Source: Bacteroidota bacterium
GTDB taxonomy: Bacteria > Bacteroidota > Bacteroidia > Bacteroidales > UBA4417
Length of the DNA stretch: 64,000 nucleotides
Direction of reading: 5' to 3'
Assembly (NCBI GenBank): GCA_022711175.1
Contig: JAKLFM010000008.1
Span: 1 to 64,000 of the forward strand
Shown here: in pieces, positions 52,564-61,513 of the stretch
Layout: every line of letters starts with the position of its first letter
Position numbering within the stretch: position 1 is the stretch's first letter
Notes under the pieces: model-generated
Database searches by the model: none
Told to the model about the DNA's origin: nothing
What the model saw: the letters and a program-made list of their open reading frames with translations, nothing else
Made by a program: the position numbers and the translations under genes

Positions 52564-53559
52564 ATGCAGTTACTCACCATATCAGGATCGCCGCATGTAC
52601 ATGGCGATCAGAGTGTTAAAAAGATCATGTGGGGCGTGGTGGTAGCATTGATACCGGCTATGCTCGTTTCGTTCTGGTATTTCGGACTGGGGGCGCTATT
52701 GTCAATTTGCGTCGCTGTAGCCACCTGTATTACAGTGGAATACCTGGTTGCGAAATTTATTCTCAAACAGGAACCATCCATCAGCGACGGCTCAGCAATC
52801 ATCACCGGCATATTGCTGGCTTTCAATGTTCCCAGCAACCTGCCCTGGTGGGAGCTTGTAATTGGCAGCGTTTTTGCCATTGCGGTAGTCAAAATGTCCT
52901 TCGGCGGCCTCGGTAAAAACCCTTTTAATCCTGCACTTGCAGGACGTGTTTTTATGCTGATTTCTTTCCCTGTTGATATGACCAGTTGGCCGTTGCCCGT
53001 TCAAAACCGAATGGTTATTGTTGATGCGCTTACCGGGCCAACAGCCCTCGGAACGCTGAGCGAAGGCATTAAGAATGGTGAAACGGTTTCGCAACTGGCC
53101 TCAAAACTACCCGATTACACTCACCTCATGATGGGAAATATCGGCGGGTCGCTGGGGGAAGTATCGGCCATAGCATTGCTCATAGGCGGTATTTATATGA
53201 TCTGGCGAAAGATTATCTCCTGGCACATTCCCGTGTCCTACCTGCTTACTGTGTTCCTGTTTACAGGCCTTCTATGGCTTATTAATCCTGAAAGGTATAT
53301 CGATCCCGTATTTCACCTTCTTGCCGGTGGATTGATCCTTGGAGCGGTTTTCATGGCTACCGACATGGTTACATCACCCATGACTACCAAAGGGATGCTG
53401 ATCTTCGGGTTGGGATGCGGCCTGCTCACTGTATTAATACGTGTTTGGGGATCATACCCCGAAGGTGTTTCGTTCGCAATACTCATTATGAATGCTGTAA
53501 CACCATTGCTCAACAAATACATAAAGCCTGTACGCTTTGGTGAAAAGGTTAAAGCGTAA
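52564..53559 (+). CDS. rnfD: Rnf complex flavinylated membrane subunit RnfD
   Basis: A 331-residue protein with about 8-10 transmembrane helices. It contains the segment DALTGPTALGTL, which matches the RnfD/NqrB flavinylation site where a Thr carries covalent FMN. It is in the operon 4 bases after rnfC. With RnfG it passes electrons through the membrane. Confidence 0.95.
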   Translation: MQLLTISGSPHVHGDQSVKKIMWGVVVALIPAMLVSFWYFGLGALLSICVAVATCITVEYLVAKFILKQEPSISDGSAIITGILLAFNVPSNLPWWELVIGSVFAIAVVKMSFGGLGKNPFNPALAGRVFMLISFPVDMTSWPLPVQNRMVIVDALTGPTALGTLSEGIKNGETVSQLASKLPDYTHLMMGNIGGSLGEVSAIALLIGGIYMIWRKIISWHIPVSYLLTVFLFTGLLWLINPERYIDPVFHLLAGGLILGAVFMATDMVTSPMTTKGMLIFGLGCGLLTVLIRVWGSYPEGVSFAILIMNAVTPLLNKYIKPVRFGEKVKA

Positions 53560-53593
53560 AAATTATCAATGAACTATTTAAGAGTGTAACACG

Positions 53594-54208
53594 ATGTCGA
53601 AAAAGCTGGAATCAACACTCAAAAACATGATCCTATGCCTGCTGCTGATTTCAGTAGCCATGGCAGGGGCGCTGGGTTTCGTGTATGGCATGACCAAAGA
53701 ACCCATTGAGAAGGCAAATAAAGCCAAGGAAATACAAGCTGTCAAGGATGTTTTACCGGAGTTTGACAACGATCCTACCATAGATGCAAAGGAAATGGAA
53801 GGACTCAGGTTTTATTTCGCAACCAAGGCAGGGCAACCAGTAGGCTGTGCTGTGAAAACCTTTACCGAAAAAGGTTTCAGCGGCCATTTCGAAATGATGG
53901 TTGGATTTAAACCAGATGGTTCGGTCAATAAGATAGTGGTGCTCGAACATAAGGAAACACCGGGTTTGGGTTCAAAAATGAAAGAACCAAAATTCGCCGG
54001 TCAGTTCAATGGCCTCAATATCGGAACATTGAAAGACAAGTTGCTGAAAGTGAAAAAGGACGGCGGAACCGTTGATGCCATCACTGCAGCAACCATCAGT
54101 TCCCGCGCTTATTGCGACGGTGTTCAGAAAGCCTATAACCTCTATATGAATAAAATGCACACGGCAGCAGAACAGGTAGCTGATACCACGAAAGGAGTGA
54201 CAAAATGA
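53594..54208 (+). CDS. rnfG: Rnf complex covalently flavinylated subunit RnfG
   Basis: A 204-residue protein with one N-terminal transmembrane helix (about 10-30) and a periplasmic FMN-binding domain. The site VDAITAATISS is the S/T-x-A-T flavinylation motif (canonical SGAT, here TAAT), with FMN expected on the final Thr. VLEHKETPGLGSK is the conserved segment of the FMN-bind fold. Its stop overlaps the start of rnfE (ATGA). The apbE flavin transferase needed to load FMN is not in the window. Confidence 0.94.
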   Translation: MSKKLESTLKNMILCLLLISVAMAGALGFVYGMTKEPIEKANKAKEIQAVKDVLPEFDNDPTIDAKEMEGLRFYFATKAGQPVGCAVKTFTEKGFSGHFEMMVGFKPDGSVNKIVVLEHKETPGLGSKMKEPKFAGQFNGLNIGTLKDKLLKVKKDGGTVDAITAATISSRAYCDGVQKAYNLYMNKMHTAAEQVADTTKGVTK

Positions 54209-54801
54209 GTGTTTTAAAAAATTTCACCAACGGACTGATAAAAGAGAACCCCACTTTTGTGCTGGTACTTGGCACCTGTCCGACCCTTGCGGTGACAACA
54301 GCAGCCATGAACGGCATCGGAATGGGCGCCGCGACAACATTTGTGCTGGTTTGTTCCAATGTGATGATCGCTGCGCTTAAAAATGTTATCCCCGACAAAG
54401 TGCGCATCGCGGCATTTATTGTTATTATCGCCACTTTCGTCACCATTGTTGACCTGGTAATGAAAGCTTACACCCCTGACCTTTACAAAACACTGGGCAT
54501 TTTTATCCCGCTCATTGTAGTAAACTGTATCATACTTGGCCGTGCCGAAGCTTTCGCACAAAAGAACAACGTAATACCGGCATTACTTGACGGCCTTGGT
54601 ATGGGACTGGGCTTTACACTGGCCATAACCCTCATGGGGTCAATTCGCGAAATCCTGGGAAACGGTTCGGTTTTCGATATCAGGCTAATATCGCAGGAAG
54701 CCAAAACTATCCTTATCTTCATACTGCCTCCGGGGGCTTTTATCACGTATGGCTACCTCATCGCCATTATGAACAACATCAAGCGCAAGTATTCTATCTG
54801 A
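54205..54801 (+). CDS. rnfE: Rnf complex integral membrane subunit RnfE
   Basis: A 198-residue polytopic protein with six hydrophobic helices. The RnfE/NqrD pattern is visible in ENPTFVLVLGTCPTLAVTT and NCIILGRAEAFA. The Cys in the helix GTCPTLA is the kind that, with its partner in RnfA, holds the intramembrane [2Fe-2S] cluster in RnfA/E and NqrD/E. It overlaps rnfG by 4 bases and lies 47 bases before rnfA. Confidence 0.95.
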   Translation: MSVLKNFTNGLIKENPTFVLVLGTCPTLAVTTAAMNGIGMGAATTFVLVCSNVMIAALKNVIPDKVRIAAFIVIIATFVTIVDLVMKAYTPDLYKTLGIFIPLIVVNCIILGRAEAFAQKNNVIPALLDGLGMGLGFTLAITLMGSIREILGNGSVFDIRLISQEAKTILIFILPPGAFITYGYLIAIMNNIKRKYSI

Positions 54802-54848
54802 TGATTCAATGTGTTGATAAGCAATATATTAAATAAAAAACACAGAAC

Positions 54849-55424
54849 ATGGAACTCATTAAAATCGTCATATTAGCACTCATTGTCAATAATGTTGTTC
54901 TGGCACAGTTTCTCGGCATATGTCCGTTCCTGGGCGTTTCGAACAAGGTGGGCACATCCATTGGCATGGGCGCCGCGGTTATCTTTGTAATGGCGCTTGC
55001 AAACCTCGTAACATACCTGATACAGAACTTCATACTGGTGCCGCTGCACATCGAATTTATGCAGACCATTACCTTTATCTTCATTATTGCCTTTCTTGTG
55101 CAGGTTGTTGAGATCATTCTCAAAAAGTCTGCGCCTTCGTTGTACCAGGCACTGGGTATCTACCTGCCGCTGATCACTACCAACTGCGCTGTGCTCGGTA
55201 TTGCCATACTTGCTGTTCAAAAAGATTATAATCTTCTGTCGAGTGTAATTTATGCAGCCTCCATTGCTGCCGGTTTTACGCTGGCGCTTATCCTCATGGC
55301 AGGCATCCGCGAGCAGCTCGAACTGAACGGTTATCCTAAAGGCATGAAAGGATTCCCGCTATCGCTCATCACTGCAGGATTGCTGTCGCTTGCTTTTATG
55401 GGTTTTGCCGGTTTGGTGAAGTAG
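54849..55424 (+). CDS. rnfA: Rnf complex integral membrane subunit RnfA
   Basis: A 191-residue protein with six hydrophobic helices. NNVVLAQFLGICPFLGVSNK at the N-terminus and TTNCAVLGIAIL in the middle match RnfA/NqrE. The Cys in LGICPFLG is the cluster ligand partner of RnfE. It ends the rnfBCDGEA operon. Confidence 0.95.
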   Translation: MELIKIVILALIVNNVVLAQFLGICPFLGVSNKVGTSIGMGAAVIFVMALANLVTYLIQNFILVPLHIEFMQTITFIFIIAFLVQVVEIILKKSAPSLYQALGIYLPLITTNCAVLGIAILAVQKDYNLLSSVIYAASIAAGFTLALILMAGIREQLELNGYPKGMKGFPLSLITAGLLSLAFMGFAGLVK

Positions 55425-55463
55425 TATCGGCCGTCCTGGCATCCTGTCGAAATAGCAAACAAC

Positions 55464-55495
55464 TTTCAGGCGTTGGTTCAAAATGCCTATTTTTG
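55464..55495 (+). promoter_or_regulatory. Putative promoter of the FtsE-like gene
   Basis: TTTC at 55464-55467, a 20-base spacer and TATTTTTG at 55488-55495, a perfect TAnnTTTG. The gene begins 18 bases later, so it need not depend on rnf readthrough. Confidence 0.5.
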
Positions 55496-55513
55496 GCGTA
55501 AGATATACGGCAT

Positions 55514-56200
55514 ATGGACAATCAGGCTATCATCTCGCTCAGCAACGCTTTTATTTACCAGAAAAACATTCTCATTCTTTCGGATGTTTCGCTCTCGATC
55601 AATCATGGTGAATTTGTTTACCTTATCGGAAAAACCGGTACAGGGAAAAGCAGCCTGTTAAAAACATTGTATGCCGAATTGCCGCTGAAAGAAGGCGAAG
55701 GCGAGGTAGCAGGTTACAACCTGAAAGAACTGAAGCGTAAGGATATCCCTTATCTGAGACGAAAAATCGGTATCGTATTCCAGGATTTCCAGTTGCTGAA
55801 CGATCGAAGTGTGAATGATAACCTTACGTTCGTAATGAAGGCTACCGGCTGGAAAGACCAGGATGCCATGCGCCACCGTATGAACGAAGTGCTTGATAAA
55901 GTGGGACTTATCACGAAGGGATTTAAAATGCCGCACCAGCTTTCGGGTGGTGAGCAGCAGAGGGTCTCAATAGCCCGGGCGTTGATCAACGACCCCGATC
56001 TGATACTTGCCGATGAACCTACCGGTAATCTCGATCCCGAAACTTCGGAGGGTATTATGCAGTTGCTTTTCGATATACGAAAAACCGGCCGCGCCATTTT
56101 TATGGCTACCCACAATTACAATATGATCGACAAATTTCCTTCGCGCACGGTTCGTTGCGAAGGTGGCCGGGTAAACGATTCGGCTAATTCAACTCACTGA
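55514..56200 (+). CDS. ftsE: ABC transporter ATP-binding protein, FtsE-like
   Basis: A 228-residue ABC ATPase. Walker A is GKTGTGKSS, the Q-loop is FQDFQLL, the signature is LSGGEQQR and Walker B is LILADEPT, followed by the His-switch ATHNY. The overall sequence and size fit FtsE, which with FtsX regulates peptidoglycan hydrolases at the septum. No ftsX is adjacent; the convergent alaS starts 11 bases past its stop. Other ABC ATPases of this size (for example LolD) are less likely but not excluded without a search. Confidence 0.82.
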   Translation: MDNQAIISLSNAFIYQKNILILSDVSLSINHGEFVYLIGKTGTGKSSLLKTLYAELPLKEGEGEVAGYNLKELKRKDIPYLRRKIGIVFQDFQLLNDRSVNDNLTFVMKATGWKDQDAMRHRMNEVLDKVGLITKGFKMPHQLSGGEQQRVSIARALINDPDLILADEPTGNLDPETSEGIMQLLFDIRKTGRAIFMATHNYNMIDKFPSRTVRCEGGRVNDSANSTH

Positions 56201-56211
56201 TTTAAGAGAAC

Positions 56212-58821
56212 TTAGCTTATTATACTCCGGGCTAGCTCAAAAGCTTTGCCTAATCCTGAAGCATCTTTGCCGCCCGCTGTGGCATAGTTCGGCTGCCCGC
56301 CGCCGCCACCCTGAATATTTTTAGCAAGCTCACGCACAATCTGCCCGGCATTGAGTTTGCGTTCGGCCACAAGGTTATCCGAAATCATCACGGTAAGACC
56401 TGCTTTCCCATCGGTTTCGTTTCCGAGGACCAGGAAAAGGTTGTCAATTTTTGCTTTCAGGGAAAATGCCAGGTCTTTCACTGCCTGCGCGTCCAGATCA
56501 ACTTTTGTGGCAATAAAATTAATGCCACTGATATTTTCGGCTTCGGCGGCAAGTTCATCCTTTAACTTCCCTGCTTTTTCGGCATTGAGCGATTCGAGTT
56601 GCTTTTTGAGTTCAGCCTGCTGATCAATGAGTTGTTGAACAGCATAAAGCGGATCGCCGGGGTTTTTCACCAGCGACTTTAATTGTTCCACTACAGCAAG
56701 TTGCGAATTAATGAACTCTTCGGCTTTGTCGGCAGTAATGGCTTCGATTCGCCTGACACCGGCTGCTATCGCACTTTCGCTTACGATTTTAAACAGACCG
56801 ATTTGTCCGGTTGCCGGTACATGGGTTCCGCCGCAAAGCTCCACTGAATTACCGAATCGCACAACACGAACCGTATCACCATATTTTTCGCCGAAAAAGG
56901 CAAGCGCACCCATCTGTTTCGCTGCATCCATGGTAATGGAACGGTGTTCATCGAGGTGAGTATTTTGCCGGATAAGCCTGTTTACCGTTTTTTCAACATC
57001 GGCAATCTCGGTGGTGGTAAGTTTCTGAAAATGAGAAAAATCAAAACGCAGGTAATCGGGCCCGACGAATGAACCTTTCTGCTCAACGTGGCTGCCTAAT
57101 ATATCGCGCAAGGCATGATGCAGCATATGAGTTGCCGAATGATTATTGGCGGTCAGCGTTCGTTTATGTGTATCAACCACAGCCCTGAAATCAGCTGACG
57201 GGTCGGCAGGCATTTTTTCAACCAAGTGAACTGTCAACCCATGTTCTTTTTTAGTATCGATGATTTCGATACGCTCAGCCGCCGATTCGATAAAACCGGT
57301 ATCACCAACCTGTCCTCCGCTTTCGGCATAAAAGGGAGTTTTATCGAATACAAGCTGAAATATCTCTTTACCTTTTGCAATTACCTTGCGGTAAGAAGTA
57401 ATCTTTACGCCGGTATCGGTTGAGTCGTACCCAACAAATTGGCTGCCTGTGGCCGGAATCAATTCTACCCAATCGTCGGTTTCAACGGCTGCGTCTTTAC
57501 GCGAGCGGTTTTTTTGCTCTTCGAGGCGAACCTGGAAACCTGCCATATCAACAGTCCAATCCAGTTCGCGGCTCATGAGCTGGGTCAGGTCGATGGGGAA
57601 ACCGTACGTATCGTAAAGTTCAAAAGCAAAATCGCCGGCGATGATTTTTGTATTGGCCTGTGAATTAACATATTGCTGAAACTTTTGAATTCCAATGGCA
57701 AGTGTCCTCAAAAACGACAGCTCTTCTTCATGAATAACCTTATGAATGAGTTGTGCCTGGCTGTTCAACTCGGGAAACTGTTCCCCCATCTGCTCTTGAA
57801 GCACAGGTAACAGTTTGAAAATGAAAGGTTCACGCACGTTCAGGAACGAGTATGCATATCGCACAGACCTGCGCAAAATCCTCCTGATCACATATCCGGC
57901 TTTTACATTGGAGGGCAATTGGCCGTCGGCAATGGCAAAGGATACGGCACGCAGATGGTCGGCAATAACGCGCATTGCAACATCGCTTTTTGGTGAAAAG
58001 CCATAGTCGATACCTGAAAGTTTGGATATTTCGGCGATGATTGGCGTGAAAATGTCGGTGTCGTAATTGCTCTGTTTGCCCTGCAATACCATGCAAAGTC
58101 TTTCGAATCCCATGCCGGTGTCAACATGTTTTGCAGGAAGCGGCACAAGCGAACCGTTGGCAAGGCGGTTAAACTGTATGAAAACGTTGTTCCAGATTTC
58201 GATCACCTGCGGATGGTCCTTGTTGATGAGCGTATGGCCAGGCACTTTTGCGCGATCGTCGTTATTGCGGATATCGACATGAATCTCGGAGCAAGGCCCG
58301 CAAGGTCCGGTATCGCCCATTTCCCAGAAGTTGTCCTTCTTGGAACCATGCAGGATTCGGTCTTCGGCAATCCAGTTTTTCCAGATATCAGATGCTTCAG
58401 TGTCAGCAGGCAGATTGTCATTTGCATCGCCGCCAAACACGGTGACATAGAGCCTCGAAGGGTCAATTTTATAAACAACAGTAAGCAGTTCCCAAGCCCA
58501 GGCAATGGCTTCTTTCTTGAAATAATCGCCAAACGACCAGTTGCCCAGCATCTCAAACATGGTGTGATGATAGGTGTCGTGCCCCACTTCTTCGAGGTCG
58601 TTGTGTTTGCCCGAAACGCGGAGGCATTTTTGGGTATCGGCAATACGGCTGTGCTTTACAGGCGCCATACCGAGAAAAATGTCCTTGAACTGGTTCATGC
58701 CCGCATTGGTAAACATAAGCGTAGGGTCGTTTTTGATAACCATAGGGGCCGAAGGAACAATGGCATGTTGTTTTGAGGCAAAGAAGTCGAGGAAAATGCG
58801 GCGAATTTCTGATGAAGTCAT
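56212..58821 (-). CDS. alaS: Alanyl-tRNA synthetase
   Basis: An AlaRS of about 869 residues from the ATG at 58821 (MTSSEIRRIFLDFFASKQH). The class II catalytic core, MFTNAGMNQFKDIFLG and GPCGPCSEIHVD are evident. The editing domain has HSATHMLHHALR and the Zn-type CGGTHVPATG, and the C-Ala domain ends with GGGGGQPNYATAGG. An in-frame ATG at 58875 lies only 3 bases downstream of a perfect -7 element (58878-58885), so it would precede or touch the transcript start; the downstream ATG is therefore preferred. It charges tRNA-Ala. Confidence 0.95.
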   Translation of the reverse strand: MTSSEIRRIFLDFFASKQHAIVPSAPMVIKNDPTLMFTNAGMNQFKDIFLGMAPVKHSRIADTQKCLRVSGKHNDLEEVGHDTYHHTMFEMLGNWSFGDYFKKEAIAWAWELLTVVYKIDPSRLYVTVFGGDANDNLPADTEASDIWKNWIAEDRILHGSKKDNFWEMGDTGPCGPCSEIHVDIRNNDDRAKVPGHTLINKDHPQVIEIWNNVFIQFNRLANGSLVPLPAKHVDTGMGFERLCMVLQGKQSNYDTDIFTPIIAEISKLSGIDYGFSPKSDVAMRVIADHLRAVSFAIADGQLPSNVKAGYVIRRILRRSVRYAYSFLNVREPFIFKLLPVLQEQMGEQFPELNSQAQLIHKVIHEEELSFLRTLAIGIQKFQQYVNSQANTKIIAGDFAFELYDTYGFPIDLTQLMSRELDWTVDMAGFQVRLEEQKNRSRKDAAVETDDWVELIPATGSQFVGYDSTDTGVKITSYRKVIAKGKEIFQLVFDKTPFYAESGGQVGDTGFIESAAERIEIIDTKKEHGLTVHLVEKMPADPSADFRAVVDTHKRTLTANNHSATHMLHHALRDILGSHVEQKGSFVGPDYLRFDFSHFQKLTTTEIADVEKTVNRLIRQNTHLDEHRSITMDAAKQMGALAFFGEKYGDTVRVVRFGNSVELCGGTHVPATGQIGLFKIVSESAIAAGVRRIEAITADKAEEFINSQLAVVEQLKSLVKNPGDPLYAVQQLIDQQAELKKQLESLNAEKAGKLKDELAAEAENISGINFIATKVDLDAQAVKDLAFSLKAKIDNLFLVLGNETDGKAGLTVMISDNLVAERKLNAGQIVRELAKNIQGGGGGQPNYATAGGKDASGLGKAFELARSIIS

Positions 58822-58877
58822 TGATTTGTAGCTTGTTTCTGTTAAATTTATAGGCTGTAAGAGTTCATCCGTCATTT

Positions 58878-58885
58878 CAAATATA
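58878..58885 (-). promoter_or_regulatory. -7 element of alaS
   Basis: TATATTTG on the minus strand, a perfect TAnnTTTG. Its position rules against the ATG at 58875 as the start of alaS. A TTG 16 bases upstream is a possible -33 box, though the spacing is short. Confidence 0.55.
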
Positions 58886-58965
58886 AATGACAGATAATGA
58901 ACAACATGTATTCCTGCATTAACAAAAGTTAAGAAGAAAAGGAGCGCAAATTTACGTTAAATAAT

Positions 58966-58973
58966 TAATTTTG
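58966..58973 (+). promoter_or_regulatory. -7 element of the M23 peptidase gene
   Basis: TAATTTTG, a perfect TAnnTTTG, 69 bases before the ATG at 59043. It is divergent from the alaS promoter, and the two regulate from the same intergenic region. Confidence 0.5.
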
Positions 58974-59042
58974 CCCGCAAAGGCCTTATTCCTGTGAGTT
59001 TCATGACCTTTTAAACCTGATTGATTCACATCTTAAAACGCA

Positions 59043-60014
59043 ATGGCTAAAGTAAGATACCAGTTTAATACAAAATCGCTCAAGATTGAGCGGGTTAGTG
59101 TTACCTTGAAAGACCGGCTAAAAAGGCTGTTAAGTTCACTGGCATTCGGACTTGTATTTGGCGGTGTCGGTCTCATTGTTCTCTATAACTTTTTTGCTTC
59201 ACCTCGCGAGAAAGCCATGCAACGCGAAGTGGAACAATATAAACTGCAGTATAAAATTTTAAACGACCGCTTAGACCAGGTTCAGCAGGTTCTCAGCGAT
59301 CTGCAGGATCGTGACGACAATATTTACAGGGTGATCTTTGAAACGGAGCCTATACCGTCGTCGGTTCGTAAAGCCGGTTACGGGGGCGCAAACAGATATT
59401 CGCGGCTCGAAGGTTACAACAATTCGGAAATCATTACAAATACCACGAAAAAGCTGGACGCAATAACCAGCCAGTTGTATGTGCAATCAAAATCGTACGA
59501 TGAAGTTTTCAAACTTGCCAAGTCGAAGGAGAAAATGATTGCTTCGATACCTGCTGTTCAACCTGTTGATATCAGCGACATGAGGAGAATAGGCTCGTTT
59601 TTTGGTTACCGTACCGACCCGTTTTATAAGGTGACCAAGATGCACCAGGGAATTGACTTCACAGCGCCTATCGGCACCCCGGTATATTCCACCGGCGACG
59701 GGGTTGTAACCGAGGCGGAGTACAACAAAGGTGGTTATGGAAATGTGATAAAGGTGAGCCACGGGTATGGCTACGATACTTATTATGCACATCTTTCGAG
59801 GATTAAAGCAAGGAAAGGGCAAAAAGTGAAACGCGGGGAAGTAATCGGTTATGTTGGCAACACCGGTAAATCAACCGCTCCTCACCTGCATTACGAAGTT
59901 CATTTGAGAGGAACACCCGTAAATCCAATCTACTATTTCTTCAACGATATTACCTCGCAGGAATATGCCGCTATGATTGAAATGTCGTCGAAGCCATCAC
60001 AAACAATGGATTAA
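59043..60014 (+). CDS. M23/LytM family zinc peptidase, membrane-anchored
   Basis: A 323-residue protein. A short cytoplasmic N-terminus, one transmembrane helix (about 33-55), a coiled-coil segment (QYKLQYKILNDRLDQVQQVL) and a C-terminal LytM domain (about 190-300) are seen. The zinc and catalytic motifs are H-x(3)-D in MHQGIDF and H-L-H in APHLHYEVHL. M23 peptidases of this arrangement cut peptide cross-links of peptidoglycan or regulate amidases. The neighbourhood alaS, M23 and MerR is one I associate with Bacteroidota. Confidence 0.9.
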   Translation: MAKVRYQFNTKSLKIERVSVTLKDRLKRLLSSLAFGLVFGGVGLIVLYNFFASPREKAMQREVEQYKLQYKILNDRLDQVQQVLSDLQDRDDNIYRVIFETEPIPSSVRKAGYGGANRYSRLEGYNNSEIITNTTKKLDAITSQLYVQSKSYDEVFKLAKSKEKMIASIPAVQPVDISDMRRIGSFFGYRTDPFYKVTKMHQGIDFTAPIGTPVYSTGDGVVTEAEYNKGGYGNVIKVSHGYGYDTYYAHLSRIKARKGQKVKRGEVIGYVGNTGKSTAPHLHYEVHLRGTPVNPIYYFFNDITSQEYAAMIEMSSKPSQTMD

Positions 60015-60106
60015 AAGGCCTGTAGCTCAGAGTAGTGGCAGGAGAACAATCACAAAACTACCATTAACCATAAACTATCGACCATTACCCTTTTACCCCA
60101 CTCCCG

Positions 60107-60448
60107 ATGACACTGCGAAAGGAAAAAGTAGGACGATTGTATTACCGCATGGGCGAGGTGGCCGAAATATTTGGTGTAAAACCTTCGTTAATAAGATTTT
60201 ACGAAACCGAATTTGATATTATCAAACCACACCGCAATAAAAAGGGGAATCGACTATTTACACAGCAGGATGTGGACAATTTTCATAAGATATTTTACCT
60301 GGTGAAGGAAAAAGGGTTCACTATCGAAGGCGCCAAATCAAGGCTAAAGGAGCAGCATAGCGAACCTGCCGGCGATTCGGCAGTGCTCGATACCCTCAGG
60401 CACATGAAGCGATTCCTGCTGGAGTTGCGCAATGAGTTGGGTGAGTAG
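60107..60448 (+). CDS. MerR-family transcriptional regulator
   Basis: A 113-residue protein. The N-terminal winged helix-turn-helix reads YRMGEVAEIFGVKPSLIRFYE, followed by KKGNRLFTQQDVDNF and a short helix. The family binds operators in which the -35 and -10 boxes are spaced by 19-20 bases; the effector is not known. There are no Cys residues for metal sensing. It is 92 bases after the M23 gene and probably in the same transcript. No operator could be identified. Confidence 0.88.
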   Translation: MTLRKEKVGRLYYRMGEVAEIFGVKPSLIRFYETEFDIIKPHRNKKGNRLFTQQDVDNFHKIFYLVKEKGFTIEGAKSRLKEQHSEPAGDSAVLDTLRHMKRFLLELRNELGE

Positions 60449-60493
60449 TAGCTACCCATAGTTAATTCACAATACCGGGTATAAATCAGGGAA

Positions 60494-61468
60494 TTATATA
60501 TACTTGCTGTTAACAAGGTAGTTCTGAACGTAATCAGTCACCCCGTCTTCCAAAGAGTGGAAACTTAGATCCGTGCTGAGGTTCTGCTGCAGTTTGCTCA
60601 TGTCGGCTTCGGTGAAATACTGGTATTTATCGCGGATATCTGCAGGAGTATCAATAAATTCAATGTTTTCGGGTTTGCCAAGCGCCGCAAAAACAGCTTT
60701 GGCAAGATGCAGAAACGCCCTGGCATTGCCGGTTCCCAGGTTATACAGCCCGGCATCCGGTTTTTTATCCATAACATTCACAAGCAAATTCACCACATCC
60801 TTCACATACACAAAATCGCGGAGCTGCATTCCATCCTCGAAGCCGGGATGATGTGACCTAAAAAGCCGCACTTTACCGGTTTCGTTTATTTGTCTGAATG
60901 AGTGGAATATAACCGATGCCATCCTGCCCTTGTGGTATTCGTTCGGCCCGTAAACATTAAAAAACTTCATTCCCGCCCAAAACGGGGGCGTTTTGGTCTG
61001 CTGCAGCACCCATTTATCGAATTCATTTTTCGAAACCCCATAAGGATTTAATGGCTTTAGTTTATCAACTATCCTGTGATCATCGCGGTAACCGTGTTCG
61101 CCCATTCCGTATGTAGCTGCTGACGAGGCATACAGCAGCGGAATGCCATACGCTGTGCATGCACTCCACATTTCGCGGGAATAGTTTAGATTGAGTCTTT
61201 CGAGCACTTCCCACTTGAATTCGGTTGTGTCGGTGCGGGCGCCAAGGTGAAACACCGAGTCAACTTCATGAGCATGTTGCTTTAACCAGGCGAAAAACTC
61301 GTCGCGGTGTACCTTGCCGGCTGTTATCTTGTTCTCAAGATTCAGGTTTTTGGCTGGATTGCTGAAGTCATCCACCACAATAATATTTTCGAAACCTGCA
61401 GCATTGAGTTCCTGAACGAGGCAACTGGCAATGAATCCGGCAGCACCTGTAACAATAATGTACGACAT
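60494..61468 (-). CDS. hldD: ADP-L-glycero-D-manno-heptose 6-epimerase
   Basis: A 324-residue short-chain epimerase. The Rossmann motif is TGAAGFIAS (7-15), in which the third Gly of GxxGxxG is Ala14. The catalytic Tyr-x-x-x-Lys is NPYGVSKNEFD. The overall pattern (FFNVYGPNEYHKGRMASVIFH) is typical of HldD (RfaD), which flips C6 of ADP-heptose for the lipopolysaccharide core. It stands alone, convergent to the MerR gene. Confidence 0.9.
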   Translation of the reverse strand: MSYIIVTGAAGFIASCLVQELNAAGFENIIVVDDFSNPAKNLNLENKITAGKVHRDEFFAWLKQHAHEVDSVFHLGARTDTTEFKWEVLERLNLNYSREMWSACTAYGIPLLYASSAATYGMGEHGYRDDHRIVDKLKPLNPYGVSKNEFDKWVLQQTKTPPFWAGMKFFNVYGPNEYHKGRMASVIFHSFRQINETGKVRLFRSHHPGFEDGMQLRDFVYVKDVVNLLVNVMDKKPDAGLYNLGTGNARAFLHLAKAVFAALGKPENIEFIDTPADIRDKYQYFTEADMSKLQQNLSTDLSFHSLEDGVTDYVQNYLVNSKYI

Positions 61469-61513
61469 CAGTGTTTTTTTTACAAAGTTAATGCTTAGGG
61501 CTTAGTCATGCGG

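Noticed and set aside
58822-58875. Longer AlaS with 18 extra N-terminal residues
   Set aside because: The upstream ATG lies 3 bases from a perfect -7 element and the extension is atypical for AlaS.
60015-60035. tRNA gene (GGCCTGTAGCTCAG resembles a tRNA 5' end)
   Set aside because: Only a D-arm-like fragment is present; no anticodon stem, T arm or acceptor 3' side follows.
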